Shown in pieces: positions 30,663-39,395 of a stretch of DNA of 64,000 nt. Source of the DNA: Endobacterium cereale. Lineage in GTDB: Bacteria; Pseudomonadota; Alphaproteobacteria; Rhizobiales; Rhizobiaceae. The number at the start of each line of letters is the position of its first letter. Position 1 is the first letter of the stretch. The stretch is taken from positions 286,590 to 350,589 of the forward strand of contig NZ_WIXI01000048.1 of the NCBI RefSeq assembly GCF_009617585.1, read 5' to 3'. The notes under the pieces were generated by a model, which had not been told where the DNA came from, did not search any database, and was given only the letters and a program-made list of their open reading frames with translations. Made by a program: the position numbers and the translations under genes.

Positions 30663-31627
30663 CGGTTGCGTCCTTTCAGAAGGAAGAGGATGAAGAACAG
30701 GCCACCGGCAAATTCGATGATGATCGACAGCGCCGTGTCGAAGGCAAAGAGCCGTTCCAGAACGGTCTGGCCGCCGACCAGACAAAGGACGGAAATCAGA
30801 ACCGCCGCCGGTAACGTGTAGCGGTGCCGGCTGGCCGGAATGATCAGATAGGCGAGATTGGCGACGAGAAGGCCGAAGAAGGTCACCGGCCCGACAAGTG
30901 CCGTCGAGACCGAGATCAGGATGGCGACAAGGATCAGGATTCTTGTTGTGGCCGCCTGATAATCGAGCCCCAGCGAAATCGCCATGTCCCGGCCGAGCGC
31001 CACGACATCGAACGTATCGCGCATGCGCCAGATGAAGACCGTCACGACGGCAACCAGCGCCGCCGAAACGCCGACGAGCGTGCCATCGGTGACGTTGAAA
31101 CTGGCAAACATCCGGTCCTGCAGCACCACGAAATCATCCGGATTGATGATCCGCTGCAGGAAACCGGACAGGCTGCGAAACAGCACGCCGAGCACGATGC
31201 CCACCAGAACCAGAAGATGCAGGTTCTGCGCGTGGCCTGAGAAAAGAGAACGAAACAGCAGAAGTGAAAAGCCGACCATGGCGGCGACTTCTATGATGAA
31301 CATCAAACGCGGATCGATGGCGGAGGTGGCGGCCGCGCCGAGCGTGAAAACCAGCACAGTTTGGAGCAGGACGTAAAGCGCGTCAAAACCCATGATCGAC
31401 GGCGTCAGGATGCGGTTGCCGGTAATGGTCTGGAACAGCACTGTCGAAACCGAGATCGCATAAGCAACGACAAGGATGGCCATCAGGCGCGTACCGCGGA
31501 AACTCAGCACGAATGACCAGCTTCCGCGCGCACCCCATGTCATGAAGGCAATCGCGGCGACAAGCGAAAGCGCCGCAAGAACGGCCAGCGTGACCAGTGA
31601 GGTTTTACGCAAGGCTTCAGGCGACAC
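30659..31627 (-). CDS. Iron-chelate ABC transporter permease, FecCD family (second)
   Basis: A 322-residue permease with about nine helices of the FecCD/BtuC family. Typical segments are LVVAYAISVSTVLFQTITGNRILTPSIMGFDALYVL and the coupling-helix region DMAISLGLDYQAATTRILILVAILISVSTALVGPVTFFGLLVANLAYLI. The start overlaps the end of the upstream permease by 11 bases. It resembles the FatC/CeuC half of FatDC/CeuBC transporters. Confidence 0.93.
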   Translation of the reverse strand: MSPEALRKTSLVTLAVLAALSLVAAIAFMTWGARGSWSFVLSFRGTRLMAILVVAYAISVSTVLFQTITGNRILTPSIMGFDALYVLLQTVLVFTLGAAATSAIDPRLMFIIEVAAMVGFSLLLFRSLFSGHAQNLHLLVLVGIVLGVLFRSLSGFLQRIINPDDFVVLQDRMFASFNVTDGTLVGVSAALVAVVTVFIWRMRDTFDVVALGRDMAISLGLDYQAATTRILILVAILISVSTALVGPVTFFGLLVANLAYLIIPASRHRYTLPAAVLISVLCLVGGQTVLERLFAFDTALSIIIEFAGGLFFILFLLKGRNR

Positions 31628-32633
31628 GATTGCGCCTCCCGATCAGCAGATAGAGGAAGAACAGGCTACCGACGATACCGAGCACCGCGCCGACCGGGAT
31701 TTCGAAAGGCGCATTGATGACCCGGCCGATGATGTCGCAGACGAGCACCAGCGCCGCACCGCACAGGCCGATCCACGGCAGGCTGCGACGCAGGTTGTCG
31801 CCCATGATCATGCTGACGACGTTGGGGACGATCAGGCCCAGAAACGGCACGACACCGGCGGTGACGACGACACAGGCGGTCACCATCGACACGATGATCA
31901 GGCCCAAGGTCATCACCTTGCGATAGTTGAGGCCGAGATTGCTGGAAAAAGCCTCGCCCATGCCGGCAACCGTGAAGCGATCGGCCGCGACATAGGCGGC
32001 GATGGTCAGGGCAAACGCGACCCAGAGGATTTCATAACGCCCGCGCAGAACGACGGAAAAATCGCCGCTTGCCCAGGCGCCCATGGATTGCAGGAGATCG
32101 AAACGGTAGGCGAAGAAGGTGGTGACCGCGCTGATCATGCCACCGAGCATGATGCCGACCAGCGGCACCATCAGGATCGAGCGCAGCGGAATGGCACGCA
32201 GGATGGAAAGAAACAGCGCAGTGCCGGCCATGGAAAAGGCCGCCGCCACCAGCATTTTTGCGATCACCGGCATATCCGGTGCGATCAGCAGAACCGTCAG
32301 CATGCCGAGGCCTGCGGATTCCACGGTACCGGCGGTGGACGGTTCGACAAAACGGTTGCGGGCCAGCATCTGCATGATCGTGCCGGCAATGGCCATGCCG
32401 GAACCGGCAAGCACCAAAGCAATGGTGCGCGGTACCCGGCTTGCCAGAAGCACCATCAGGTCCCGCTGATCCGCGGCGCCGGAGAACAGGTCGAACGGCG
32501 AAACATCACGCACGCCGACGAAAAGGCTCACCAAGGCCAGAAGGACAGTCAGAAGCAGAGCGGGCAGAAACAGTTTTGGCGGCAAATCGAGCAATCCGGA
32601 AAAGGTTGAACCGCGCGGGGCAGCGCGGTTCAC
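31617..32633 (-). CDS. Iron-chelate ABC transporter permease, FecCD family (first)
   Basis: A 338-residue FecCD-family permease. It begins after a short cytoplasmic stretch with FLPALLLTVLLALVSLFVGVRDVSP and contains SRVPRTIALVLAGSGMAIAGTIMQMLARNRFVEPSTAG, the most conserved block, and VVTAGVVPFLGLIVPNVVSMIMGDN near the coupling helix. It forms the heterodimeric channel with the next gene and starts 28 bases after the binding-protein stop. Confidence 0.93.
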   Translation of the reverse strand: MNRAAPRGSTFSGLLDLPPKLFLPALLLTVLLALVSLFVGVRDVSPFDLFSGAADQRDLMVLLASRVPRTIALVLAGSGMAIAGTIMQMLARNRFVEPSTAGTVESAGLGMLTVLLIAPDMPVIAKMLVAAAFSMAGTALFLSILRAIPLRSILMVPLVGIMLGGMISAVTTFFAYRFDLLQSMGAWASGDFSVVLRGRYEILWVAFALTIAAYVAADRFTVAGMGEAFSSNLGLNYRKVMTLGLIIVSMVTACVVVTAGVVPFLGLIVPNVVSMIMGDNLRRSLPWIGLCGAALVLVCDIIGRVINAPFEIPVGAVLGIVGSLFFLYLLIGRRNRVA

Positions 32634-32661
32634 TCAGCGGCTGGCGTGGATGGATGAAACG

Positions 32662-33591
32662 TCAGTTGGTGCTGATTGCCTTTGAAAGGTCATCGACGGT
32701 GTTTTGCATCGCCGTGATGCCGCCGCCAACGAGATACCAGGCAACCGGATCCAGATAAACGACGTGATTGTTCTTCGAGGCTGTCGTCTGGCCGACAACT
32801 TCGTTATCGAGCATCTTCCTGGCAGCGCCGTCGCGACCGATGGCGGCATCGCGATCAATCACGAACAGCCAGTCCGGGTTCTTTTCCAAAATGTATTCAT
32901 AGGAGCTCGGATTGCCGTGCGTGCCCTTGGCTCCGGTTTCCTCGGCCGGCACGAAACCGTAATCGGAAAACAGCATGCCGAAACGCGAGCCGGGGCCATA
33001 ACTGCTCATCTTGCCGCCGGTGGTCAGCACCAGCAGCGCCTTGCCCTGCTGGCCGGCCTTTGCCTTGAGGTCAGCCGTCGAAGAAGCCAGCTTTTCAAGC
33101 AGGGCTTCGGCTTCCTTTTCCTTGCCAAAAATCTTGCCGAGAGTGCGAACATTCTCCTGTGCCTGCGGCAAGAACTGTTCTGCGCTGACGGTCAGGTCGA
33201 TCGTCGGGGCGATCTTGGCAAGATCGTCGAACTTGGCGCTGGAGCGACCGGCGACGATGATCAGATCCGGCTCGGCGGCGTTGACGGCCTCATAATCCGG
33301 TTCGAAGAAGGTACCGATCTTGGCAACATTCTCACTGGCATATTTCGAAAGATAAGCCGGCTTGTTGCCCGCCGGCACGCCGGACACCTCGATGCCTAAA
33401 GCCGTCAGCGTATCGAGTGCCGCAAGATCGAAGGTCAGAACCTTCTTGGGCACTTCGGAAAATGTCGCCTCGCCCTTGGCATGTTTGATGGTGACGTCGG
33501 CAGCTCTGGCGCTTTCGCCTGCAAATCCGAAGGAAATGGCCGTGGCCATCAAGGCCATGGCAAGCCGGAAAGGCCGCTTCATCGTCGTCAT
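32662..33591 (-). CDS. Iron-chelate ABC transporter periplasmic binding protein (CeuE/FatB type)
   Basis: A 309-residue exported protein. The ATG at 33591 follows AGGGGA and starts MTTMKRPFRL; the signal peptide ends near ESARA-ADV. The class III binding-protein domain includes PKKVLTFDLAALDTLTALGIEVSGVP, EPDYEAVNAAEPDLIIVAGRSS, TTGGKMSSYGPGSRFGMLFSDYGF and NNHVVYLDPVAWYLVGGG. The closest type is the catecholate/petrobactin-like YclQ/FatB/CeuE group, but the ligand is not certain. It is the first gene of the four-gene uptake operon, downstream of an Irr-like box. Confidence 0.92.
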   Translation of the reverse strand: MTTMKRPFRLAMALMATAISFGFAGESARAADVTIKHAKGEATFSEVPKKVLTFDLAALDTLTALGIEVSGVPAGNKPAYLSKYASENVAKIGTFFEPDYEAVNAAEPDLIIVAGRSSAKFDDLAKIAPTIDLTVSAEQFLPQAQENVRTLGKIFGKEKEAEALLEKLASSTADLKAKAGQQGKALLVLTTGGKMSSYGPGSRFGMLFSDYGFVPAEETGAKGTHGNPSSYEYILEKNPDWLFVIDRDAAIGRDGAARKMLDNEVVGQTTASKNNHVVYLDPVAWYLVGGGITAMQNTVDDLSKAISTN

Positions 33592-33709
33592 CAAGGTTCC
33601 CCTGTCGTGGCCGATGTCAGTGCGGATCAAGGCTCTGTTATCGGTTAAAATCTAAGTTGAGTAATTATGTACACTTATGTAGGGAGAGCTGACGGGTCAA
33701 TCGATGTCA

Positions 33710-33726
33710 TTTAGAAACGGTCTAAA
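33710..33726. promoter_or_regulatory. Iron control element (Irr box) between the ABC operon and the TrpD2 fusion gene
   Basis: TTTAGAAACGGTCTAAA is a 17-bp palindrome with one mismatch to the rhizobial ICE pattern TTTAGAA-N3-TTCTAAA bound by the heme-responsive regulator Irr. It lies in the divergent region, 119 bases upstream of the binding-protein start and 43 bases before the fusion-gene start, so it could control either or both. Confidence 0.7.
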
Positions 33727-33768
33727 TTGCGCATCGTGCAAAACGGCAGGCATGGCGGGGCAAAAGGC

Positions 33769-35271
33769 ATGGCAGGCGACAAGCGCAGCCTCGGTAGAAA
33801 AGTGGATGACAGCGGCGCGGGCGCATTCAACCAGGTCAAGCTGCTGGTCGCCTTTGATGCATTGCTGCGAGAGGGCAGTGTCAGCCGTGCCGCCGCAAGC
33901 CTGAAATTGCAGGTCTCTGCCGTCAGCCGCATGCTTGCGGAACTGCGCAAGCTGTATGACGATCCGATCTTCATCCGCACCGGCCAGGGCATGCGCCCGA
34001 CACCTTTTGCCGAATCCCTGCGCCTGCGTGTGAGAGGCCACGCATCCGAAACGGAATTATTGCTGGCCGCGAACGGCAGCACGCCATTGGAGCCAGCGTT
34101 CAACCTTGCTGCGACCCCGCCCGAGCCTGCGACAGTAGCGTCTCCGCCCTCCCCTGATGAATGGGCAGTCGAAACCCGAGCAAACATCGTGCCTCTGTCC
34201 GTTACGCCCGCCGATCAGCTCGAAGCGGCACCGACCCCCCGCCACTTTGCTGTCCGTATCGCGACGATTGGCGACAACGCCGATCCGCACCGGCGTTTGG
34301 CGCGTTACATTGCCACGACGGCACCCGGCCCCGGACGCAGCCGACCGCTGACACAGGATGAGGCGCGCGATGCGCTTGCCCTCATCCTTGATGGTCAGGC
34401 TGATCCCTTGCAGGTCGGTGCGCTGCTGATGACGATCCACTATCGCGGCGCCAGCGCCAGCGAACTGGCCGGTTTTGCCGAGGCCATCCGCAACACGATG
34501 GCAATCCCCGCAAAATTCACGCGACCGGACCTGGACTGGCCGGCCTATGTTTCGCCAAAGGTGCGCACCGCGCCATGGTTTCTGCACGCGGCGCGACTGG
34601 TGGCGATGGCCGGCCATAAAGTGCTTCTGCATGGCCATTACGGCAGCGGTCCGGAAAGCGGAAAGATGGAAATGGCGGCAGAGGATGCGGGCATTCCGGT
34701 TTGCCTGACGCTTGCAGACGCAAGTGCGGCGCTGACCGCAGGCGGTATTGCCTTCACGCCGCTCGGTTCACTGGCGCCGCAGACGCGCAGCCTGCTTGGA
34801 CTGCATGCCATGTTCGAAATGCGCAATCCGCTGCATTCCGCCATTCACCTGATCAATCCGCTGGGCGCAAAGGCTTCGATCCTTGGCGCCTCGCAATCAT
34901 CCCGCCGCGATCTCTACCGCGATGTGGCGCGGCATCTCGACCTGCCCAATATTGCGCTGATCGGTTCGGTGCGTGATGTGGCGGAGTATACGCCCGGTCG
35001 CATGGTCAAGATTTTTCGCATGGCATCCGGCGTCGATGCGGACATTACCGTGCCGGCCGGAAAAAAGCTTAGGCCCGGCACGAGCGGCATGCTGACCCAG
35101 CGTGAATATTGGCAGGCGATCTGGTCCGGCGCAGCGCGTGACGAATGGGCCGAAGCCGTCATTCAGAAGACGGCGGCAGTGGCGTTCCTGGCGCTTACGG
35201 GTGACCCGCAGGCGAAGTTCGAAGATTGCCTGCCGCAGGCGGTCGAACTTTGGGCGGCCCGCCAGCGATAA
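33769..35271 (+). CDS. LysR-type HTH fused to a TrpD2/YbiB-like glycosyltransferase family 3 protein
   Basis: A 500-residue protein. ATG at 33769 is preferred to a TTG at 33727 that abuts the Irr box. Residues about 20-85 are a LysR-type winged HTH (QVKLLVAFDALLREGSVSRAAASLKLQVSAVSRMLAELRKL, then DPIFIRTGQGMRPTPFAESL), without the LysR effector domain. A Pro/Ala-rich linker (about 90-160) leads to an anthranilate-phosphoribosyltransferase-like domain (about 165-500: RPLTQDEARDALALILDGQADPLQVGALLMTIHYRGAS, HGHYGSGPESGKMEMAAEDAG). The PRPP-binding loops look degenerate. E. coli YbiB/TrpD2 lacks AnPRT activity and binds nucleic acid; the fusion here supports a DNA-associated or regulatory role. 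Function unknown. Confidence 0.85.
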   Translation: MAGDKRSLGRKVDDSGAGAFNQVKLLVAFDALLREGSVSRAAASLKLQVSAVSRMLAELRKLYDDPIFIRTGQGMRPTPFAESLRLRVRGHASETELLLAANGSTPLEPAFNLAATPPEPATVASPPSPDEWAVETRANIVPLSVTPADQLEAAPTPRHFAVRIATIGDNADPHRRLARYIATTAPGPGRSRPLTQDEARDALALILDGQADPLQVGALLMTIHYRGASASELAGFAEAIRNTMAIPAKFTRPDLDWPAYVSPKVRTAPWFLHAARLVAMAGHKVLLHGHYGSGPESGKMEMAAEDAGIPVCLTLADASAALTAGGIAFTPLGSLAPQTRSLLGLHAMFEMRNPLHSAIHLINPLGAKASILGASQSSRRDLYRDVARHLDLPNIALIGSVRDVAEYTPGRMVKIFRMASGVDADITVPAGKKLRPGTSGMLTQREYWQAIWSGAARDEWAEAVIQKTAAVAFLALTGDPQAKFEDCLPQAVELWAARQR

Positions 35272-35288
35272 CGGCACGCCTTACAGGA

Positions 35289-35322
35289 AAAGCAAACGCG
35301 GAGCATTTTCCGCGTTTGCTTT
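35289..35322. terminator. Bidirectional terminator between the TrpD2 fusion and TonB receptor genes
   Basis: A 14-bp perfect stem (AAAGCAAACGCGGA / TCCGCGTTTGCTTT) with a 6-base loop lies between two convergent genes and gives A- and T-rich flanks on both strands. Confidence 0.88.
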
Positions 35323-35333
35323 GACTTGAAAAA

Positions 35334-37478
35334 TCAGAACGTCTTGGTGACGCTCAACCAGAAACGGCGACCTTCCATCGTGGTGTTGAAGTCGGTCTGC
35401 TCCACCTTCTTGTCGAAGACGTTGTAGATGGCGCCATTCACCGTGACACTGTCGTTGACCGCGTATTTCGCGCCGAAATCGACCATCGTGTAAGGATCGT
35501 ATTTGCGGCCGGCAGCACCATTGATGGTCACCGGCGTGCCGTTGCTGCCGATACGCGCGCCCGAAGCGATTTCCTCGCCGTGATAATTGACCGAAACCCA
35601 AGCCTCCAGTCCTTCGACCGGGGTGATCCAGTCGGCGCGGACATTGGCGATATGTTCCGGTGTGCGGGCCAGCGGGAAACCGGCATAGGCACCGGTCTGC
35701 TGTTCCGAATGGGTATAGGTATAGCTGCCGCGGAAGGAGAGATCTCCAGTCGCATGCCAGGTGGCGGTCAGCTCCAGCCCCTGAATGATCGCGTCATCGA
35801 TATTGTAGTTATACCAGAGGCGATAATTCGGATCCTCGCTCCAGCGCACCGGATTGCCGGCGCCATCGGTGACGAGAGCATTGGCGATCTTGTCCTTGAA
35901 ATCGGTGTAGAAATAGGTGGCACCGAGGCTGATATCGCCATTCTCCCAAAGCGCACCGATCTCATAACTCGTGCTGGTTTCGGCCTTCAGGCTCGGGTCG
36001 GCGATGATGACGCCGCATGTGCCGGTCGGACCATAGGAGCAACCGCCGCCACCTGTCGTATAGGCATAACCCGGTGCGATGCTGCGGATATCCGGTGCCC
36101 GGAAACCGGTGGAAATGCCGCCCTTGATAGTCAGGTCGTTGGTGGCGTTCCAGACACCGTAAAGACGCGGGCTGAGGTGATAACCGTATTCCTCATGATG
36201 GTCGCTTCTCAAGCCCGCCGTCAGCGCAAAATCATCCCAGATGCGCCATTCGTCTTCGGCAAAGATCGCCCATTGCGTCGCGGAGAATGATTCCGTCATG
36301 CCGGTGCGACGACCGGGATTCTGGTCACGTAGATGCGCTTCGAAATACTGCCCACCTGTCACCAGCGTGTGCGAACCAAGCATTTCGAACGGCGTGGTGA
36401 ACTTGCCGTCGATGACGGTGTTGCGAATTTCCGGCGCACGTGCATTGCGAACGAAGGCATCACGAGAAGGATTGAATGTGTAGTTTTCGCGCTGTGCCCA
36501 TTCCTGCAGGATGGAGAATTCCGAGGTCGTCGGTCCCCAGCGGCCGGTATGCGACAGCGACCAGTGATCGCGACCGTTCTGGTTATAGGTGCCATTCGCT
36601 CCGGCGGCCAGCGTGTTGGGAGCGGAGGCCTCGCGGCGCACGTTCTGGCGACCGGCTTCGAGGATAATGTCGTGATATTCGTTGGGCGTCAGTGACAGGC
36701 GACCGGTGAGATCGAATTCCTTGGCCGACGTCGTGCCGCTCAGGAACCTGTCTTCGGAGCGGGTCAGGCCGCGTCCCCAGATCTGCAGGCCCAGCGTATC
36801 CTGAATGACCGGACCATTGGCATAAAACGACGCCTGGCCGGAATTGCCGAATTTCGAATGCTGCTGGATCGTTGCATCGGTCGAAACACTGCCCGACCAG
36901 ACATCGGAAACCTTGCGGGTGATGATGTTGATGACACCGCCCATGGCATCGGAGCCGTAAAGCGATGACATCGGTCCGCGCACGACTTCGATGCGCTCGA
37001 TGGCGGCGGCTGGCGGCATGAAATTCTGCTCATAGCCGGAATTGCCGTTGGTGCGAGCGTCACGCGTGCTTTGCCGTTTTCCATCGACGAGGATCAGCGT
37101 GTAGGAGCCCGGCAAGCCACGGATAAAGATATCCTTTTCATTGGCAACGCCGGTCACGGCAACACCCTGAACTTCGCGCAGCGCATCTGTCAGGTCGCGA
37201 TAGGCGCCCTTTTCGAGATCCTCACGCGAAACGACGGTAATGCTGGCCGGTGCTTCCTTGACGTTCTGGGCAAAGCCGGAGGCCGTGACAACGATCTGTT
37301 CAAGAACGGTTCCTTCCTCTTCCTGCGCATGGGCGGCAGGAGAAAAACCGATGGCCGTTCCGGCAAGGGCCAGAGCGATAGTGCGACGTGAAATGCTGGC
37401 TTTTGCGTTGCGCGTCACGGCGTGACGATCGAGCTGGGGCCCCGGCTCAACGATATACTGCATCATGTCCCCCGACAT
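35334..37478 (-). CDS. TonB-dependent siderophore receptor (FepA/CirA-like)
   Basis: A 714-residue outer-membrane receptor. A long N-terminal segment (to HAQEEEG, about residue 54) contains the signal peptide, so the true start may be internal; the ATGs at 37466 and 37463 follow GGGGGA closely. The plug (about 60-180) includes EQIVVTAS (TonB box region), PASITVVSREDLEKGAYRDLTDALREV and RGPMSSLYGSDAMGGVINIITR. The remainder is a 22-strand barrel ending in a C-terminal Phe (WLSVTKTF). One extracellular loop holds a close Cys pair (GGGCSYGPTGTCG). It probably serves the nearby iron ABC transporter, and an Irr box lies upstream. Confidence 0.93.
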   Translation of the reverse strand: MSGDMMQYIVEPGPQLDRHAVTRNAKASISRRTIALALAGTAIGFSPAAHAQEEEGTVLEQIVVTASGFAQNVKEAPASITVVSREDLEKGAYRDLTDALREVQGVAVTGVANEKDIFIRGLPGSYTLILVDGKRQSTRDARTNGNSGYEQNFMPPAAAIERIEVVRGPMSSLYGSDAMGGVINIITRKVSDVWSGSVSTDATIQQHSKFGNSGQASFYANGPVIQDTLGLQIWGRGLTRSEDRFLSGTTSAKEFDLTGRLSLTPNEYHDIILEAGRQNVRREASAPNTLAAGANGTYNQNGRDHWSLSHTGRWGPTTSEFSILQEWAQRENYTFNPSRDAFVRNARAPEIRNTVIDGKFTTPFEMLGSHTLVTGGQYFEAHLRDQNPGRRTGMTESFSATQWAIFAEDEWRIWDDFALTAGLRSDHHEEYGYHLSPRLYGVWNATNDLTIKGGISTGFRAPDIRSIAPGYAYTTGGGGCSYGPTGTCGVIIADPSLKAETSTSYEIGALWENGDISLGATYFYTDFKDKIANALVTDGAGNPVRWSEDPNYRLWYNYNIDDAIIQGLELTATWHATGDLSFRGSYTYTHSEQQTGAYAGFPLARTPEHIANVRADWITPVEGLEAWVSVNYHGEEIASGARIGSNGTPVTINGAAGRKYDPYTMVDFGAKYAVNDSVTVNGAIYNVFDKKVEQTDFNTTMEGRRFWLSVTKTF

Positions 37479-37535
37479 TAATATGACAAAACAAGTCCAC
37501 TTAATGAACGGGGTATGAAAGGGTCAACGCGGATG

Positions 37536-37561
37536 TTTTAGAAGAATTCCAAATTCTAAAA
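37536..37561. promoter_or_regulatory. Iron control element (Irr box) upstream of the TonB receptor
   Basis: The 26-bp element contains TTTAGAAGAATTCCAAA, a one-mismatch ICE, directly followed by another half-site TTCTAAAA, giving three half-sites in a row. It is about 60 bases upstream of the receptor start. Irr control links heme/iron status to receptor production. Confidence 0.72.
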
Positions 37562-37576
37562 TACGCAAAACGGAAA

Positions 37577-37598
37577 GCAGGGAGCGTAAGCCCCCTGC
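37577..37598 (-). terminator. Probable terminator of the rtcB transcript
   Basis: On the minus strand GCAGGG...CCCTGC encloses a further GC pair and is followed by TTTCCGTTTT. It lies 9 bases after the rtcB stop. Confidence 0.6.
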
Positions 37599-37606
37599 CC
37601 TGTCTT

Positions 37607-39028
37607 TCAACGGCGCTTCTTCTTGCGCCACGGTGCATCACGCTGCCAATCGCCGGCCATGATGCTGCCGAACGGGATCACCTCATCGACCACTTCGGCC
37701 AAGCCGTAATGTTCGATCTGCGCCCGCACATTGGCAGCCGACTTATAGGCGCTCGGCAGTTCCGACATGTCCGCATTGCCGGAGAAGAAGCGCGCATCGA
37801 GACCCGCGGTTTCCTTCGCCATGATGTCGGCCATGTTGTTCGGGCTCAATCCACGCTGGTCCGCACCATATTCCTCACCAAGGCGACGCATATGGGCGCT
37901 ACGCGAAAAATTGCGGCCCGCCCCATGCGGCGAGAAGCCGAGGCCATGTGCGGCATTCGAACCACGAACGATCAGGATCGGTTCCGCCATGTTGAGCGGA
38001 ATGATCGTCAGATCGGTCGCATCGTCCGCCCAGCCATCGAAGGCCGGTGTGGCACCCTTGCCGTGATAGAAGAGACCATCCGACTTCCGGAACACGAAAT
38101 TATGCTCGTTCCAGAAACGGTCCGACACTTTCGCCGACAGTTTTTCCGCCGCCATGTCGTGCAGAATATAGTGGTTCTCCTTGGTCCACTGGCGGATGGT
38201 CTGCAGAGCCGACCAATACTGGTCGCCTTCCTCGGTATCCGCCGGGATCCAGGCGTTCTCGCGATGCGTTTCCGGCGAAAGCAGCTCGCGGAACTTGTTC
38301 GCCACCTTCATGCCACGCTCATAAAGCCGGGCACCCGGCGCACGCGAACCGTGATGGGTCACAAGCGCCGTCTCGCCGGTCGATTTCATCGTGCCGACAT
38401 AGGCGAAATGGTTGCCGTCACCCTGCGTTCCAAAATGCTCGATCCCGACATTCAGCGCCGCACCGGTGAGATACGGGTTCTGATGGAAGGCAGCGAGCGT
38501 CGCTTCCGACGGCTTGATCTGCTGACCAACTGCGCGTCCGCCCGGCCCAAAGTGGGTCACGGAATGGATGGCGTCGAGTAGTGCCTTCGGGTCGACACCC
38601 GGAAACACGGAAATCGCCATCGAGCAGCAGATATCGGCCGAATGCATGCCCGGATGGATGGCTTCCGAGGCGACGACACCGCCGACCGGAATGGTCCCGA
38701 CCGGACCGGCCGGGCAGGCATCGGGCATGATGGCGGCGGCGCGCACCACAGGCGTGCGAGCAAGCGCGCGCATAGTCGCATTCACCTTCTCGACATTCTC
38801 GTGCTCGAAGGCATTTTCGGCACGGATGTTCGAATAGATCTTGATATCGCCTTCCCGTCGCAGCGGCACAGTTGGCGCCGGCTGGAAAGCGCGTGCTGCG
38901 GCGATCGCCACATCCATCGAACCACCTTCACTCAGCACCTTGTTGGCGGCATCGAGCGCCGGGCGAAACCACTTGCCCTGCGGCATGCCTGCATCGATCA
39001 AATCCTGTCCGCTTACGATCTCAATCAT
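37607..39028 (-). CDS. rtcB: RtcB-type RNA-splicing ligase
   Basis: About 473 residues from the ATG at 39028 (MIEIVSGQDLIDAGMPQGKW); in-frame ATG and GTG codons run to 39100 but overlap a hairpin. RtcB joins 2',3'-cyclic-phosphate or 3'-phosphate RNA ends to 5'-OH ends using GTP and Mn2+. Visible motifs are MPDACPAGPVGTIPVGG, the metal-binding ADICCSM (Cys of the D-x-C motif), GTQGDGNHFAYVG, VTHHGSRAPGARLYERG and the guanylylated-His motif FSPHGAGRNFSRS. It is the distal coding gene of the rsr/Y-RNA/rtcB cluster. No rtcA follows; the next gene is a TonB receptor. Confidence 0.94.
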   Translation of the reverse strand: MIEIVSGQDLIDAGMPQGKWFRPALDAANKVLSEGGSMDVAIAAARAFQPAPTVPLRREGDIKIYSNIRAENAFEHENVEKVNATMRALARTPVVRAAAIMPDACPAGPVGTIPVGGVVASEAIHPGMHSADICCSMAISVFPGVDPKALLDAIHSVTHFGPGGRAVGQQIKPSEATLAAFHQNPYLTGAALNVGIEHFGTQGDGNHFAYVGTMKSTGETALVTHHGSRAPGARLYERGMKVANKFRELLSPETHRENAWIPADTEEGDQYWSALQTIRQWTKENHYILHDMAAEKLSAKVSDRFWNEHNFVFRKSDGLFYHGKGATPAFDGWADDATDLTIIPLNMAEPILIVRGSNAAHGLGFSPHGAGRNFSRSAHMRRLGEEYGADQRGLSPNNMADIMAKETAGLDARFFSGNADMSELPSAYKSAANVRAQIEHYGLAEVVDEVIPFGSIMAGDWQRDAPWRKKKRR

Positions 39029-39073
39029 CTTCTTTTCTGCGTTTGCAGTCCTTCTGTTCATCTCATTCATCGT

Positions 39074-39099
39074 TGTCGGGCGGGATATTCCGCCCGACA
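39074..39099 (-). other. Hairpin between the Y-RNA array and rtcB
   Basis: A perfect 10-bp stem (TGTCGGGCGG / CCGCCCGACA) with a 6-base loop. On the minus strand it follows U6 and precedes rtcB and is not followed by a T-run. It may mark a processing site that separates the RNAs from the rtcB message. Confidence 0.7.
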
Positions 39100-39117
39100 C
39101 TTTTCTTCAAAAAACCA

Positions 39118-39252
39118 GCAGCGGCGACGAGTTTGGACGAAAAGTTGGGGGGCCCCGCTCGTGCCAGAGAGCGCTGCCAATGAGGGAGTCGAACCCATCA
39201 GACCACCCCGGTAGAGTAGACGGCTGTAATTTCGTCCGGCATTCGCCGCTGC
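39118..39252 (-). ncRNA. Y-RNA-like unit 6 (tRNA-like module with T-arm and D-arm)
   Basis: Outer helix GCAGCGGCGA / TCGCCGCTGC, 5' internal-loop motif ATGCC, inner helix GGACGAAA / TTTCGTCC, then TTACAG in place of the usual CTACAG. The enclosed module has a T-arm with loop TTCGACT on a stem with one bulged base (TGA-T-GGG / CCCTCA), then a D-arm-like GCTC-TCTGGCAC-GAGC with GG in its loop. GGGG/CCCC closes the module. The acceptor-like part is short. It is the unit next to rtcB. Confidence 0.78.
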
Positions 39253-39260
39253 ATTCCGGT

Positions 39261-39378
39261 CGTGGCGACCAGTGTTGAGGAAACTTCCGCGTCTACGCCT
39301 TGCGGCGCATCTGCGGTGCGGGCCTCGAACCCGCGACCCTTACGGGTTACCACTGTAGTTTCCCCGGCATTCGCCACG
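39261..39378 (-). ncRNA. Y-RNA-like unit 5 (T-arm retained, GNRA hairpin in place of the D-arm)
   Basis: Outer helix CGTGGCGA / TCGCCACG, conserved ATGCC, inner helix GGAAAC / GTTTCC, then TACAG. A T-arm (GCGGG-TTCGAGG-CCCGC, 39318-39334) is present. Instead of a D-arm there is TGCGCC-GCAA-GGCGTA, a 6-bp hairpin (one G-U pair) with a GNRA tetraloop, closed by CCGC/GCGG. Confidence 0.8.
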
Positions 39379-39395
39379 GTATTTTCAAATCAGGT

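Noticed and set aside
33769..35271. trpD (anthranilate phosphoribosyltransferase)
   Set aside because: The GT3 domain is of the TrpD2/YbiB type with degenerate PRPP-binding loops, is fused to an HTH, and no other trp genes are present.
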